Translations under genes and position numbers: made by a program
Notes under the pieces: model-generated
Seen by the model: only the letters and a program-made list of their open reading frames with translations
The model's database searches: none
What the model was told of the DNA's origin: nothing
Shown: piece by piece, positions 9,014-16,991 of the stretch
How positions within the stretch are numbered: the first letter of the stretch is position 1
How the letters are laid out: each line of letters begins with the position of its first letter
From: Betaproteobacteria bacterium
GTDB lineage: Bacteria; Pseudomonadota; Gammaproteobacteria; Burkholderiales; SG8-39
Assembly (NCBI GenBank): GCA_005881575.1
Contig: VBCA01000008.1
Coordinates: 1 to 64,000 of the forward strand
Direction of reading: 5' to 3'
DNA length: 64,000 nucleotides

Positions 9014-9940
9014 TCATCGTCCGATAAGCCTGCCCTCGACTGCGATTGGCGGCCGGGAATCGAGTTTCGTTGCATGAGGGTCACTGGATCCCCCCTTCGT
9101 GCGTTGCGGTAATACTTTTTGTAGATCGGCTACGAGCTTTTCGGCGGCTTCTTGAATTGCACTGTTCAGTTGTGCGGCGCGCTCCGCTGCACTGACTTTT
9201 CTGACCAGTCGCGTCAAGCCAACGTCAGATAAGCCTGTGGCGCTGCTTTTCCACGCCTGAGTTCCCGTGTCCAGAGTGATGAGCTCGGCTTCGATTCGGA
9301 CCGGGCGTGAGATCTCGTCCAAGGCCCAAAATCCAGCATAAGCTTCTAGGGTTTCCTCAATGCCTTCCTCTATGAGGTAGATACCTGCAATCGGTCGCGT
9401 CGCGGGATACGCGTAAGCGATGGCAGCAATGCCAAGCGTTGATGCAACTTCAAATATGATCACCGCATTTCGCCACGATCTTGGCGTCACCCCGTAGTCC
9501 GTGATGCGAAACCGCAGTAAGACATCCGCGTCCGATGCCGCATGCAACTGTTCAGCTATTTCCGCAGTTATGATTGTATCCGCGTTATTGATTTGCAGTT
9601 CATTGATCGCGCGTGAAACGATTTCGCTGTTGTCAATCTTGATTTCAGTTTGCGTCTCAAAAGCCTTCTGGATTTCGGCGAATGCGCGAGCCTCCGTATT
9701 ATCTACGGCATCTTTGATCGCTTGACGCGATTCAGGGGAATCCTTCGGCAAATCCGGCGCAAATAGTTTGTTGAGCACGGGATCGTCCCTCAACATGGGC
9801 GTTTGTACCAACACTGCTTTCTGCGGATAGGCAACGATACTCGGAGTGGCCGACTCGTACCCCGGAGCGCTAGCACAGCTGCATAGAACAACCCCCATCA
9901 GAACCGCCAAGGTAATTTTGTATGTTGTGATCAGTTTCAC
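9014..9940 (-). CDS. Lipoprotein of unknown function, low GC
   Basis: The 308-residue protein has a lipoprotein signal, ITLAVLMGVVLCSC, with the lipobox Cys at LCSC. After a linker there is a helical region (RQAIKDAVDNTEARAFAEIQKAFE). A mid-protein hydrophobic segment (AVIIFEVASTLGIAAIAYAYPAT) may contact membrane. The C-terminal half (AELITLDTGTQAWKSSATG) resembles the strands of peptidoglycan-associated or GNA1162-like lipoproteins, but I do not recognise the family. The GTG at 9940 was chosen because ggag lies six bases before it; an ATG at 9952 is the alternative. Base composition is visibly more AT-rich than in all flanking genes, suggesting transfer. Confidence 0.7.
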   Translation of the reverse strand: MKLITTYKITLAVLMGVVLCSCASAPGYESATPSIVAYPQKAVLVQTPMLRDDPVLNKLFAPDLPKDSPESRQAIKDAVDNTEARAFAEIQKAFETQTEIKIDNSEIVSRAINELQINNADTIITAEIAEQLHAASDADVLLRFRITDYGVTPRSWRNAVIIFEVASTLGIAAIAYAYPATRPIAGIYLIEEGIEETLEAYAGFWALDEISRPVRIEAELITLDTGTQAWKSSATGLSDVGLTRLVRKVSAAERAAQLNSAIQEAAEKLVADLQKVLPQRTKGGSSDPHATKLDSRPPIAVEGRLIGR

Positions 9941-10030
9941 AACAATCTCCATCCGATTCCCGAAAACCTGCGAATGCTGGGCGGCCAAAACCGATGTCCG
10001 GACCTCCTTCGCGGGATAACAATACGCAGC

Positions 10031-10954
10031 TCATTTATGCGCGAACATTTCCTTTCCCGGCACCGGCAGCTCGGCGGTCACGATCTCGCCGTTCAGCGAG
10101 TCGGTGATGTGGAGCACGCTGCGCTTCGCGCCGCCGTAGGCGATGTTGGTCATGAGGCGATGCGTTTTGCCCGCGTCCACGAGGTGCGTCGGCAGGCAGT
10201 TCGAGTCGAAGCGCCAGACCCCCACCCCGAGGTGGCACACCGCGAGCCCGTCCTCCTCGTCCGCTTCGATGCCGTCCGGGCCTGCGTGGCCGCCCGAGAG
10301 CTGGATCGCGACGCCGGTCTTGGAGAGCGTGCCTCCGGCCATGAGCGGAAGGCGCCAGATCTGCTGCGAACGCGTGATGGCGACGTACACGTGCGTGTTG
10401 GCCTTGTTGAGCGTGATGCCGTTGGGCGAGGGCGCGTTGTCGACCAGGCGCTGCAGCTCGCCGTTCGAGCGCAGGCGGTACACGCGCCCGCTCGGATCGG
10501 CGATGCCGGTCTGTCCCTGGTCGGTGAAATACAGATCGCCGTTGTCGGCGAAGTGCAGGTCGTTCAGTCCTTTGAAGCCCTCGCTGAACGCCGTGGGGAG
10601 GTAAGTCTCGATCTTCCCGGACTTCGCGTCGAGGAGCATCAGGCCGCGCTTGTAGTCTGCGATGAAGATCCAGCCGCCCTTGTGGATCTTCAGCCCGTTG
10701 GGCCAGCCGTCGTACTGTACGACGAGCTCCCATTCTCCTTTCGGGTCGATGCGGAATATGCGTCCGAAGGGGATGTCCACGCACCACAGGTTCCCGTCGC
10801 GGTCGAACGAAGGACCTTCGAGGAAGCTGTCCACCTGCGCTCCGCCCCGGTTGGGGTCGGACCAGGTGGTGCGGCGCTTCTTGCGGAACTTCGCGGGCAG
10901 CGAGGTGAAGGGCCGCGCCTGGATGCGCTTGATTTTCTGGAAAGGGTTATGCAT
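10031..10954 (-). CDS. SMP-30/gluconolactonase/LRE-family beta-propeller protein
   Basis: The 307-residue protein has the six-bladed propeller pattern of the SMP-30 family: EGPSFDRDGNLWCVDIPFGRIFRID, GLNDLHFADNGDLYFTDQG, and SPNGITLNKANTHVYVAITRSQQIW with the conserved metal-binding N/D positions. Members hydrolyse sugar or other lactones using a divalent metal. No signal peptide is seen, so it should be cytoplasmic. It is followed on the same strand, 13 bases upstream in coordinates, by a binding protein gene and may be expressed with it. Confidence 0.85.
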   Translation of the reverse strand: MHNPFQKIKRIQARPFTSLPAKFRKKRRTTWSDPNRGGAQVDSFLEGPSFDRDGNLWCVDIPFGRIFRIDPKGEWELVVQYDGWPNGLKIHKGGWIFIADYKRGLMLLDAKSGKIETYLPTAFSEGFKGLNDLHFADNGDLYFTDQGQTGIADPSGRVYRLRSNGELQRLVDNAPSPNGITLNKANTHVYVAITRSQQIWRLPLMAGGTLSKTGVAIQLSGGHAGPDGIEADEEDGLAVCHLGVGVWRFDSNCLPTHLVDAGKTHRLMTNIAYGGAKRSVLHITDSLNGEIVTAELPVPGKEMFAHK

Positions 10955-10967
10955 CGCATGGACCGCG

Positions 10968-12143
10968 CTACTTCTTCATCCGCTCCTTGACCGGGTCCTT
11001 GACGTTCTCGATCCTGTCGATCTCGACGTTGAGCAGCCTGCCGCCGACCTTCTCGACGCGGCGGATATAAACGGTCTGGACGATGTCGCGAGTCTCCGGA
11101 TCGATGGCGATCGCGCCGCGCGGGCTTTCCCATTTCATGCCCTTCGCGGCCGCGATGAGCGCCTCGGCGTCGGTCTTGCCGCCGGTCTTCTTCAGGGCTT
11201 CGTAGATGAGGTGCATCCCGTCCCAGCCGCCGACGCTGAAGAAGTCCGGGTTGCGCCCCCAGGCAGCGTTGTAGGCCGAGACGAATTTCGCATTCGCCGC
11301 GGACTTGTGGTTGTGGTCGTAGTGAAAGGCCGTCACGAGGCCGAGCGCGGCATCGCCCATGACCTTGAGCGCGTTCTCCTCGGTGATTTCGCCCTGGCCG
11401 AGGATGCGGGTCTTCTTCGAATCGACGCCCAGATCCACGAGCGCCTTGCCGAATGCCGCCGGCTGCGCACCCCCGGGGATGAAGACGTACATCGCCTCCG
11501 GATTGAGGTCTTTCGCGCGCTGCACGAAGGGGAAAAAGTCCGGATTCGCCACGGGGATGCGCACCGAGCCGACGATCTCGCCCCCGGCTTCCTTGAACCC
11601 GCGCTGGAACGCGCCCTCGGCGTCGTGTCCGGGACCGTAGTCCGACACCATCGTATACAGCTTGCGGATGCCGCTCCTGTAGGCCCAGGCGCCGAAAGTC
11701 TCGTTCAGCTGCGGCACGGTGAGCGAAGTGCGCGCCATGTAGGGCGACTTGGTGGTGATGATCGCGGTGGCCGCGTTCATCACCACCATGAATTTCTTCG
11801 CTTCGGCGGATACGTCCGCGGCGGCGAGTGCGTTGGGCGTGAGCACGAACCCGGCCAGGATGTCGACTCGGTCGCGCACCACCAGCTCCTGCGCGTGGCG
11901 CTTGGCGACGTCCGGCGCGACCCCGCCCGTGTCCCTGCGGATGATCTCGAGTTTCCTGCCTGCGACCGTTCCGCCGTACTCCTTCATGTAGAGCTTGATG
12001 GCGTTGTCCATCTGCGTCGCCGCGTCTGCGAACTGGCCGGAATACGGCATGATCAGTCCGATCTTGACGGGCTGTTGCGCATGCGCCGCAGACGCGGCGA
12101 AAACTGTGAGCGCTGCGAAGACCGCAGCGAAATATCGATTCAT
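10968..12143 (-). CDS. LIV-type ABC transporter substrate-binding protein
   Basis: The 391-residue periplasmic binding protein of type I fold has a signal peptide (FAALTVFAASAAHAQ) and then QQPVKIGLIMPYSGQFADAA, the usual LivK-family start. Later come VDILAGFVLTPNALA and YTMVSDYGPGHDAEGAF. Family members bind branched amino acids, amides or aromatic acids. The ATG at 12143 follows ggaggaggac, a strong ribosome-binding site, so a much longer reading frame extending upstream is not used. No permease or ATPase genes lie beside it; a full LIV system occurs at 54845-59427. Confidence 0.9.
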   Translation of the reverse strand: MNRYFAAVFAALTVFAASAAHAQQPVKIGLIMPYSGQFADAATQMDNAIKLYMKEYGGTVAGRKLEIIRRDTGGVAPDVAKRHAQELVVRDRVDILAGFVLTPNALAAADVSAEAKKFMVVMNAATAIITTKSPYMARTSLTVPQLNETFGAWAYRSGIRKLYTMVSDYGPGHDAEGAFQRGFKEAGGEIVGSVRIPVANPDFFPFVQRAKDLNPEAMYVFIPGGAQPAAFGKALVDLGVDSKKTRILGQGEITEENALKVMGDAALGLVTAFHYDHNHKSAANAKFVSAYNAAWGRNPDFFSVGGWDGMHLIYEALKKTGGKTDAEALIAAAKGMKWESPRGAIAIDPETRDIVQTVYIRRVEKVGGRLLNVEIDRIENVKDPVKERMKK

Positions 12144-12193
12144 GGTTTGTCCTCCTCCGAGAGCTACCATAGCACGCAGCATGACCGCGTCTC

Positions 12194-12730
12194 CTATTTT
12201 TTCCGCCCGAACTTCCCGGTGAGCTGCGCCTTGCCGATTGCGTTGGCGTTGATCATGTATCCGGCGAGCGAGGCACTCGCCCCGCTCGCATCGAGCCCGT
12301 CCACTTTCAGCGCGTACAAGGTGAAGTTGTAGCGGTGCGGCTTGTCGCCCACCGGCGGGCAGGGGCCGCCCCAGCCCGGACCGCCGAAATCGGTGTCGAT
12401 GTGCACGCAGCCGGAAGGCAGGTTGGAGCCGTCGACCTTGCCCGCGTCCTTTCCGAGCCGGGTCGTGCCCGCGGGAATGTTGATGACGAGCCAGTGCCAC
12501 CAGCCCGCGCCCCCGGTCGGGGCGTCGGGATCGTGCACCAGCAGCGCGAAGCTCTTCGTGCCCTCGGGCGCGCCCGACCAGCCGAGCGCGGGCGAGATGT
12601 TCCCGCCCGAGCAGCCGAAGCCGTTGAACACCTGCTCCATCGCGATCGGGCCGTTCGGCCGGATGTCGGGGCTCATGAGCCTGAACCGGGCGCGCGCGGT
12701 GCTTTTTTTTCTTGCTGTTCTTGCCGCCAT
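12194..12730 (-). CDS. YbhB/YbcL family PEBP protein
   Basis: The 178-residue protein matches the bacterial phosphatidylethanolamine-binding (Raf kinase inhibitor-like) family. The key motifs are GGNISPALGWSGAPEGTKSFALLVHDPDAP, WWHWLVINIP, and GGPCPPVGDKPHRYNFTLYAL, which line the anion-binding pocket. The biochemical role in bacteria is unsettled. It begins with a basic, Ala-rich tail rather than a signal peptide. The ATG at 12730 is preceded by ggaggttcc, which decides the start. Confidence 0.92.
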   Translation of the reverse strand: MAARTARKKSTARARFRLMSPDIRPNGPIAMEQVFNGFGCSGGNISPALGWSGAPEGTKSFALLVHDPDAPTGGAGWWHWLVINIPAGTTRLGKDAGKVDGSNLPSGCVHIDTDFGGPGWGGPCPPVGDKPHRYNFTLYALKVDGLDASGASASLAGYMINANAIGKAQLTGKFGRKK

Positions 12731-12842
12731 GGAACCTCCATCCGAGAGAGAGGCGGAAGGGGCGATTGTATCCAAGCTGCGTCCCGGGCGCATTTATAAT
12801 GCCGCGAAGCTTACATTTCGATGAATCCCGCTCGGAGGAACC

Positions 12843-13277
12843 ATGCCGAATCTCACCCTGAAGCAGGCCAATACCGTCATCGAAAAAGCGCTCGAGCGCG
12901 CGCGGGTCATGAAAATCAAGCCGCTCGCGGTAGTCGTGCTCGACGACGCCGGCAACGTCAAGGCTGCGCAACGCGAGGACGGGGCGAGCATGTTCCGCTT
13001 CGACGTGGCGCTCGGAAAGGCCTGGGCGTCGGTCGCGATGGGCGTCTCGAGCCGCGCCCTTCTCAAGCGCGCCAAGGACAATCCCAATTTCTTCGTTGCT
13101 CTCGCCGCGACGGCCAAGGGAAAATTCCTGCCGCAGACGGGCGGCGTCCTGATCAAGAACGATAAAGGCGAGATCCTCGGGGCTGCGGGGGCGAGCGGCG
13201 GAACCGGCGAGGAAGACGAGGAGGCCTGCGTTTCGGGGATTCAGGCGGCGGGCCTGACCGCGGACGCCGCGGGTTGA
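12843..13277 (+). CDS. GlcG/HbpS-family (DUF336) protein
   Basis: The 144-residue protein has the GlcG/HbpS fold pattern: LTLKQANTVIEKALERARVMKIKPLAVVVLDDAGNVKAAQREDG and later GGVLIKNDKGEILGAAGASGGTGEEDEEAC. Homologues bind haem or cobalamin, or sit in glycolate operons without a proven reaction. There is no signal peptide. A good ribosome-binding sequence (ggaggaacc) precedes the ATG. The next gene starts at or within the stop codon, so the two form an operon, perhaps with metal or haem handling as a common theme. Confidence 0.88.
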   Translation: MPNLTLKQANTVIEKALERARVMKIKPLAVVVLDDAGNVKAAQREDGASMFRFDVALGKAWASVAMGVSSRALLKRAKDNPNFFVALAATAKGKFLPQTGGVLIKNDKGEILGAAGASGGTGEEDEEACVSGIQAAGLTADAAG

Positions 13278-13285
13278 GCCGGAAG

Positions 13286-14332
13286 ATGAGGCGCGCCGCG
13301 CTCCTCCCGCTCGTCGTCGCCTGCTCGCTCGCCGCGCACGGGCCCTTGCGCGCACAGCCCCCCGACGTCGCGGTGCTGGCGCTATACGGGGGTGCGGATC
13401 GCGAGCAGCGCCTCGTCAGGGGCGCGCGGGCCGAGCGCGAGATCAACCTCTACTCCTCGCTGACGCTCGAGGACCTCAATGCGCTCGCTGCGGCGTTCGA
13501 CAAGAAGTACGGTGTGAAGCTGAAGTTCTGGCGCGCCGGCTCGGAAAAAGTGGTGCAGCGCATCGTCACCGAGGCGCGGGCCGGCCGCTTCGATTTCGAC
13601 GTCGTCGAGACCAACGGCCCCGAGCTCGAGTCGTTGCACCGCGAGAAGCTGCTGCAGAAGGCCGGTTCGCCGCATTTCCCGGATCTCATGCCCGACGCGA
13701 TCAGGCCGCACCGCGAATGGGTCGGAACGCGTCTCAACATGTTCGTCCACGCCTACAACACGAACCTGGTGAAGAAGGAGGAGCTTCCCAAGTCCTACGA
13801 GGACTTTCTCGACCCGAAGTGGAAAGGGCGCCTGGGCATCGAGGCCGAGGACGTCGACTGGTTCGCGATGGTGATCAAGGAAATCGGCGAGGACAGGGGC
13901 CTGCGGCTTTTCCGCGACATCGTCGTGAGAAACGGCCTCTCGGTGCGCAGGGGGCATACGCTGCTCGCGGGTCTAGTCGCCTCCGGCGAAGTGCCCTTCG
14001 CGCTCACTGTCTACAACCACAACGCCGAGAAATTGAAGCAGAGAGGCGCGCCGATAGACTGGTATGTGATCCAGCCGGCGATCGCCCGCGTCAACGGGGT
14101 CGCGCTCTCGAGGAAGCCGGCGCACCCGCATGCCGCGGTGCTGTTCTACGATTTCATGCTGGGCGAGGGGCAGGAGATCCTGGTCCAGGGGAATTACGTG
14201 CCGACCAACCGCAAGACCGATCCCGGCGCCGCAAGAGCGCGGCTGAAATTCGTCGATCCCGCGGTGATGATGGACGAGAGCGCGAAGTGGGAGAAACTCT
14301 ACGCCGAGATCATCACGCGCCAGTCGAAATGA
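13286..14332 (+). CDS. Iron(III)-type/family 1 extracellular solute-binding protein
   Basis: The protein has 348 residues with a signal peptide (LLPLVVACSLAAHGPLRAQ). The binding-protein type II fold is suggested by REINLYSSLTLEDLNALAAAFDKKYGVKLKFWRAG and by PKSYEDFLDPKWKGRLGIE. This is the pattern of FbpA/AfuA and related iron or phosphonate-type receptors. A TTG at 13274 overlapping the upstream stop is an alternative start. No partner permease is present. It lies between a GlcG-like gene and an AEC carrier in the same direction. Confidence 0.82.
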   Translation: MRRAALLPLVVACSLAAHGPLRAQPPDVAVLALYGGADREQRLVRGARAEREINLYSSLTLEDLNALAAAFDKKYGVKLKFWRAGSEKVVQRIVTEARAGRFDFDVVETNGPELESLHREKLLQKAGSPHFPDLMPDAIRPHREWVGTRLNMFVHAYNTNLVKKEELPKSYEDFLDPKWKGRLGIEAEDVDWFAMVIKEIGEDRGLRLFRDIVVRNGLSVRRGHTLLAGLVASGEVPFALTVYNHNAEKLKQRGAPIDWYVIQPAIARVNGVALSRKPAHPHAAVLFYDFMLGEGQEILVQGNYVPTNRKTDPGAARARLKFVDPAVMMDESAKWEKLYAEIITRQSK

Positions 14333-14355
14333 GCGCGAAGACCTGACGACAGCCC

Positions 14356-15243
14356 GTGCTCGTCCTCGAACGCATCGTTTCGGTCATAGGACCCGTCTTC
14401 CTGATCGTCGCGATCGGCTACGGCTACGGGCGCCGCAATCAGCCCGACCTGAAATCGTTCAATCACGTGTCGCTCCACGTGTTGGGCCCGCTTCTCGTCT
14501 TCACTTCGCTCGCGGGCGAGGACTTCCAGCTCGAGGGCAACGCCGCTTTCGTCGCAGGCGGAGTGGCGGTGATCCTCGTCTCGGGGCTGATCGCCTGGCC
14601 GATCGCGCTTCTCGCGCGCGTGAGCCCCCGCACCTTCGTGCCGCCGATGATGTTCAACAACTGCGGCAACATGGGCCTGCCCCTCGCGGTGCTCGCCTTC
14701 GGTCGCCCCGGCCTTGCGTCGATGGTGCTGCTGCTGGTGGCGAGCACCCTGTTGCAGTTCACTCTCGGGAGCCGCATCGTCAGCCGCCACGCCGAGTGGA
14801 AGGCGCTCGCGACTTCGCCGATGATCATCGCGAGCGTGCTGGGGCTAATCTTCAGCGGCTTCGCCTGGAAAGTGCCCTCTGCAATGATGACGGGCCTAAA
14901 GATGCTCGGCGACGCCACCCTGCCCATGATGCTGTTCGCTCTCGGAGTGCGCCTCACCGATCTGTCGAAGCGCGGCTGGCAAGTGGGCGTGCTGGGTGCG
15001 GTGGTCTGCCCGGTGGCCGGGATGGTGGGAGCCTATGTGGCGCAATTCGTTCTGCGCCTGCCGTCCGAGCAATTTGCGCAGCTCATGCTCTTCGCGAGCC
15101 TGCCGCCGGCGGCCCTCAATTATCTACTCGCCGAGCGCTATCAGCAGGAGCCGGACCGCGTCGCCTCCCTCGTGCTGATCGGCAACGCCTTCGCCATCGT
15201 TTTCGTGCCGCTGGGTCTGACGCTGGGGCTGCACCCAATTTGA
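14356..15243 (+). CDS. AEC (auxin efflux carrier) family transporter
   Basis: The 295-residue membrane protein has about ten hydrophobic segments and a paired-repeat layout. MFNNCGNMGLPLAVLAFG is the conserved N-N-x-G-N-x-G loop of the family, and LASLPPAALNYLLAERYQQ is typical of the C-terminal repeat. Bacterial AEC carriers move small carboxylates such as malate or malonate. The start codon is GTG. It is 23 bases downstream of the solute-binding protein gene. Confidence 0.88.
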   Translation: MLVLERIVSVIGPVFLIVAIGYGYGRRNQPDLKSFNHVSLHVLGPLLVFTSLAGEDFQLEGNAAFVAGGVAVILVSGLIAWPIALLARVSPRTFVPPMMFNNCGNMGLPLAVLAFGRPGLASMVLLLVASTLLQFTLGSRIVSRHAEWKALATSPMIIASVLGLIFSGFAWKVPSAMMTGLKMLGDATLPMMLFALGVRLTDLSKRGWQVGVLGAVVCPVAGMVGAYVAQFVLRLPSEQFAQLMLFASLPPAALNYLLAERYQQEPDRVASLVLIGNAFAIVFVPLGLTLGLHPI

Positions 15244-15423
15244 TGCTCGCCGGGCGGCATGCCGTGCCCTCGAATTGAATCGCTACACCGGCGGCTGGAC
15301 TCGATTTGCCGGGGATGGCATAGCGACCCGACCTCGGCAGACTCGCTCCGCCATTTTCGGTTTGTCTATTTCTCGGCTGTGCCGTATATGCATCTCAAGC
15401 TTTTCGTAATCCGTGGCGCGATC

Positions 15424-15440
15424 ATTGGACTCTGACCCCA
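15424..15440 (+). repeat. Possible REP-like element remnant
   Basis: The sequence attggactctgacccca lies at the 3' end of the phosphatase gene. The same phrase recurs, from memory, beside REP-associated tyrosine transposase elements in proteobacteria. Only one copy was seen here and no transposase is nearby, so this is a weak call. Confidence 0.2.
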
Positions 15441-15443
15441 CTT

Positions 15444-16991
15444 TCACGGGGTGACCAGCTTCTTCCTCTTCCCCGTCGATCGCCAGGCCTGAGTGTTGCG
15501 GAACTCCCGATTGCCGATCCTGAGCAAGGCGGTGATCGGCCCGAGGACAGGAGGGCTCAGCTCCCTTTCGTTGGCCTTCATGCTCATGTCAAACCGCCGG
15601 GTCTTGGCGTTGAACGTGATGCCGAGCTTCGCGTAGATGATCGGGTCCCCTTGGGTGCCGTCCTTCTTGCGCTTGAAGAGCCACTCCCGCCCCGGGCGCG
15701 TCGTCGTCCACCCGTCTCCCGCCGGGACTTTGATCTCCACGATGCGCCTATCCGCGTTGGTGAGGCTGAGGGTCACCCCGTCGCGGGGAGGGTTCATGCT
15801 ATACGGCGGAGCGACGAAGCTCCCGCGGAGGGCGACCCAGTCCTGATGCGAATGCCGGTCGCGATGGAGCTTGGCTTGGCTGAGCAGGAGGGCAGCAGAC
15901 GGACGGCGCGCAGCCGTCAGACTCGAGAACGCGTCGGACCTGATCACAAATGTGTCGATGATTTCCCCGTTGATATTCTTGAAGTAGCCCTGCGCCTTGC
16001 GTGGGTCGCCGTCGATGTTGAAGGTGATAAAGAGAGCGCCGAATGTCGCCCCCTGATCGCTGGTGTAGATCTTGGCCCATTCACCGTTGCACCCATACGG
16101 AAAGGTTGTAGGAAGGCAACGCTGCTGGCTCCTGATGCTCTCTCCGCCCAGGCCCGAGACGAAGACAAAGGATCTCCCCGGACTTCCGCTGCCGACACAG
16201 AGATTGTCAGGGCTGGAACATGAAGCATCGACGATTTGATTTTGGATGCTTGTCAGCGTCTTGGTCCGGTGATAGCTGTGCTCATGGGCAGTGGCGATGA
16301 TCGCGCCAAGGTCCTTGCAGGTTTCGTAGACCCTCCACCCCATTGCGTCGTCCTTGTCACCGACCTGCATGGCGTTCTGGTTCTTATGCCAACTGCAGAT
16401 TCTCCAGATGTGATCATCGGTCGCCAACTGGTCCTGAAGGTACGGGGCGTAGATGCCGTCGCCGTAGCTGGTCCCCTCCTGGCCGACGAAGACCATCTTC
16501 AACCCTCTGTAGGTCACGGCGTACATTTCATCGTTGAGGTTGGGGTCGTCCGGTACTGCTCCAATACGGGCCATGCGGTTCTTCAAGAACGCGGTATAGC
16601 ATCCATTGAGATTCGAGCAGCCTTCGTTCCAGCGGTCGTTGTCATGATTGCCGACTGATGCGAAGTACGGAAAATCGGGCCCCAGAATGCTGTCGATCGT
16701 CGCAAAGAACCCATTCGGGTCCTGCACATAGTCAAAGTCGCCCTGGTGCATGACCATTACGGCGCCTTCCGACTTGATGAGGCCGAGGATCCGTCTGAAA
16801 TCCTCGCCGTTCCCGCTATCGCCGATGAAGGCGACTTTCAGGTTAGGGGCCGTGGGGATCGAGCCCGACGCGCCCTGTGCATGCCCGCGTGCGGGCCCCA
16901 AGGCGGTTGCGAGGAGGGCCGTCAGGATTCCTCCGGCAATGAGGCGCGGGACCCGGTGGATGTACCGCAAGTCGCCATGAATGCTGATCAT
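15444..16991 (-). CDS. Secreted purple-acid-phosphatase-like metallophosphoesterase
   Basis: The 515-residue protein has a signal peptide ending near GHAQG. It carries the five metal-binding blocks of purple acid phosphatase-like enzymes in order: GDSG (57-60), GDFDY (84-88), GNHD (114-117), CSWHK, and AHEHSYHRT. Such enzymes release phosphate from organic phosphates at a dinuclear metal site. About 170 C-terminal residues after the catalytic domain look like a beta-sandwich of unknown role. Its ATG overlaps the phytase stop by four bases, so both are translated from one message. It probably removes phosphate from partly dephosphorylated inositol phosphates. Confidence 0.88.
   Translation of the reverse strand: MISIHGDLRYIHRVPRLIAGGILTALLATALGPARGHAQGASGSIPTAPNLKVAFIGDSGNGEDFRRILGLIKSEGAVMVMHQGDFDYVQDPNGFFATIDSILGPDFPYFASVGNHDNDRWNEGCSNLNGCYTAFLKNRMARIGAVPDDPNLNDEMYAVTYRGLKMVFVGQEGTSYGDGIYAPYLQDQLATDDHIWRICSWHKNQNAMQVGDKDDAMGWRVYETCKDLGAIIATAHEHSYHRTKTLTSIQNQIVDASCSSPDNLCVGSGSPGRSFVFVSGLGGESIRSQQRCLPTTFPYGCNGEWAKIYTSDQGATFGALFITFNIDGDPRKAQGYFKNINGEIIDTFVIRSDAFSSLTAARRPSAALLLSQAKLHRDRHSHQDWVALRGSFVAPPYSMNPPRDGVTLSLTNADRRIVEIKVPAGDGWTTTRPGREWLFKRKKDGTQGDPIIYAKLGITFNAKTRRFDMSMKANERELSPPVLGPITALLRIGNREFRNTQAWRSTGKRKKLVTP

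Noticed and set aside
12144-13355. Very long open frame upstream of the LIV-type binding protein
   Set aside because: The protein begins at 12143 behind a strong ribosome-binding site; the upstream frame overlaps the PEBP and GlcG genes and is Arg-rich, typical of a high-GC shadow.
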